Below are positions 18,172 to 18,265 of a stretch of 18,265 bases of DNA, one piece after another. The translations under genes and the position numbers were made by a program. Every line of letters starts with the position of its first letter. Positions within the stretch are counted from its first letter, which is position 1. The notes beneath the pieces were generated by a model. That model was given only the letters and a program-made list of their open reading frames with translations. It ran no database searches and had not been told where the DNA came from. The stretch is from Neolecta irregularis DAH-3. Lineage: Eukaryota > Ascomycota > Neolectomycetes > Neolectales > Neolectaceae. The stretch covers positions 1-18,265 of the forward strand of contig LXFE01000344.1 in assembly GCA_001929475.1 (NCBI GenBank). Reading direction: 5' to 3'.

Positions 18172-18177
18172 CACGTG
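18172..18177. promoter_or_regulatory. CACGTG element within a 10-bp palindrome
   Basis: ATCACGTGAT (18170-18179) is a perfect palindrome containing the E-box CACGTG, bound by bHLH factors such as Cbf1/Pho4-type proteins in yeasts. It lies in AT-rich sequence at the window end and could belong to the promoter of a gene just outside. Weak evidence on its own. Confidence 0.3.
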
Positions 18178-18265
18178 ATCCGTGACAAATCTTGCGAGCG
18201 TAACTTTGAGCAAATTGCAAATCAATTCACAGTTGAACAACCAACCAACGTATTCAAACGAAACA

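Larger units (their letters stand above)
17169..18265. other. 1.1-kb repeat-rich interval without a gene
   Basis: Downstream of RAD7 I find repeat copy C (17371-17463, minus), a hairpin/tandem block (17784-17909), a GC-rich duplicated block (about 17930-18030) and a CACGTG palindrome near the end. Open frames of 60-124 codons here coincide with repeats and have no conserved domain. The last 200 bp are AT-rich and could lead into a gene beyond the window. Confidence 0.7.

Noticed and set aside
1-18265. CRISPR array, bacterial operon or viral insertion
   Set aside because: There are no regularly spaced repeats, no ribosome-binding-site-driven gene strings and no viral hallmark proteins; every recognised gene is a fungal nuclear gene with spliceosomal introns.

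Overview
This is fungal nuclear DNA. It carries CYP51 with the fungal sterol 14-demethylase signature, the yeast-type repair partners RAD7 and RAD16, ATG10, a TPS3/TSL1-type trehalose subunit, and many spliceosomal introns. The protein set points to Ascomycota. The introns are extremely short: I place 39, all 32-50 bp, mostly GT-AG with a CTAAC/CTGAC-like branch site near the acceptor. That and the tight gene packing would suit an early-diverging or compact ascomycete lineage, but I cannot name a genus. No bacterial, organellar or viral genes were seen.

Layout. 1-2142 (+): 3' part of a TPS3/TSL1-like trehalose-6-phosphate synthase/phosphatase regulatory subunit. It converges with ARPC1 (2231-3589, -), which shares a 73-bp divergent spacer with ATG10 (3663-4265, +). 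4266-4964: spacer with a long palindrome and repeat copy A. 4965-6237 (+): an unrecognised, probably secreted protein of 410 aa. 6238-7808: 1.6 kb without an intact gene, holding a decayed SH3-domain relic and repeat copy B. 7809-8292 (-): U2 snRNP B''/U1A-type RRM protein, divergent from CYP51 (8477-10131, +). Then ornithine aminotransferase (10281-11738, +), converging with RAD16 (11871-15003, -). RAD16 is head-to-head with RAD7 (15180-17168, +). 17169-18265: repeats only (inverted repeat copy C, a GGACTTGCTTG hairpin/tandem block, a GC-rich duplicated block).

How the genes relate. Most are unrelated housekeeping genes packed with 70-190 bp spacers. The exception is RAD16/RAD7. Their products form the yeast global-genome nucleotide excision repair complex (Rad7-Rad16), and here the two genes are transcribed divergently from one 176-bp region. 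The spliced models I propose keep one open frame throughout (RAD16: 15 exons, 859 aa; RAD7: 8 exons, 569 aa; ARPC1: 390 aa; CYP51: 513 aa; OAT: 432 aa; ATG10: 189 aa). This is internal support for the splice sites. All models rest on reading frame, splice motifs and remembered family conservation; no transcript evidence was available.
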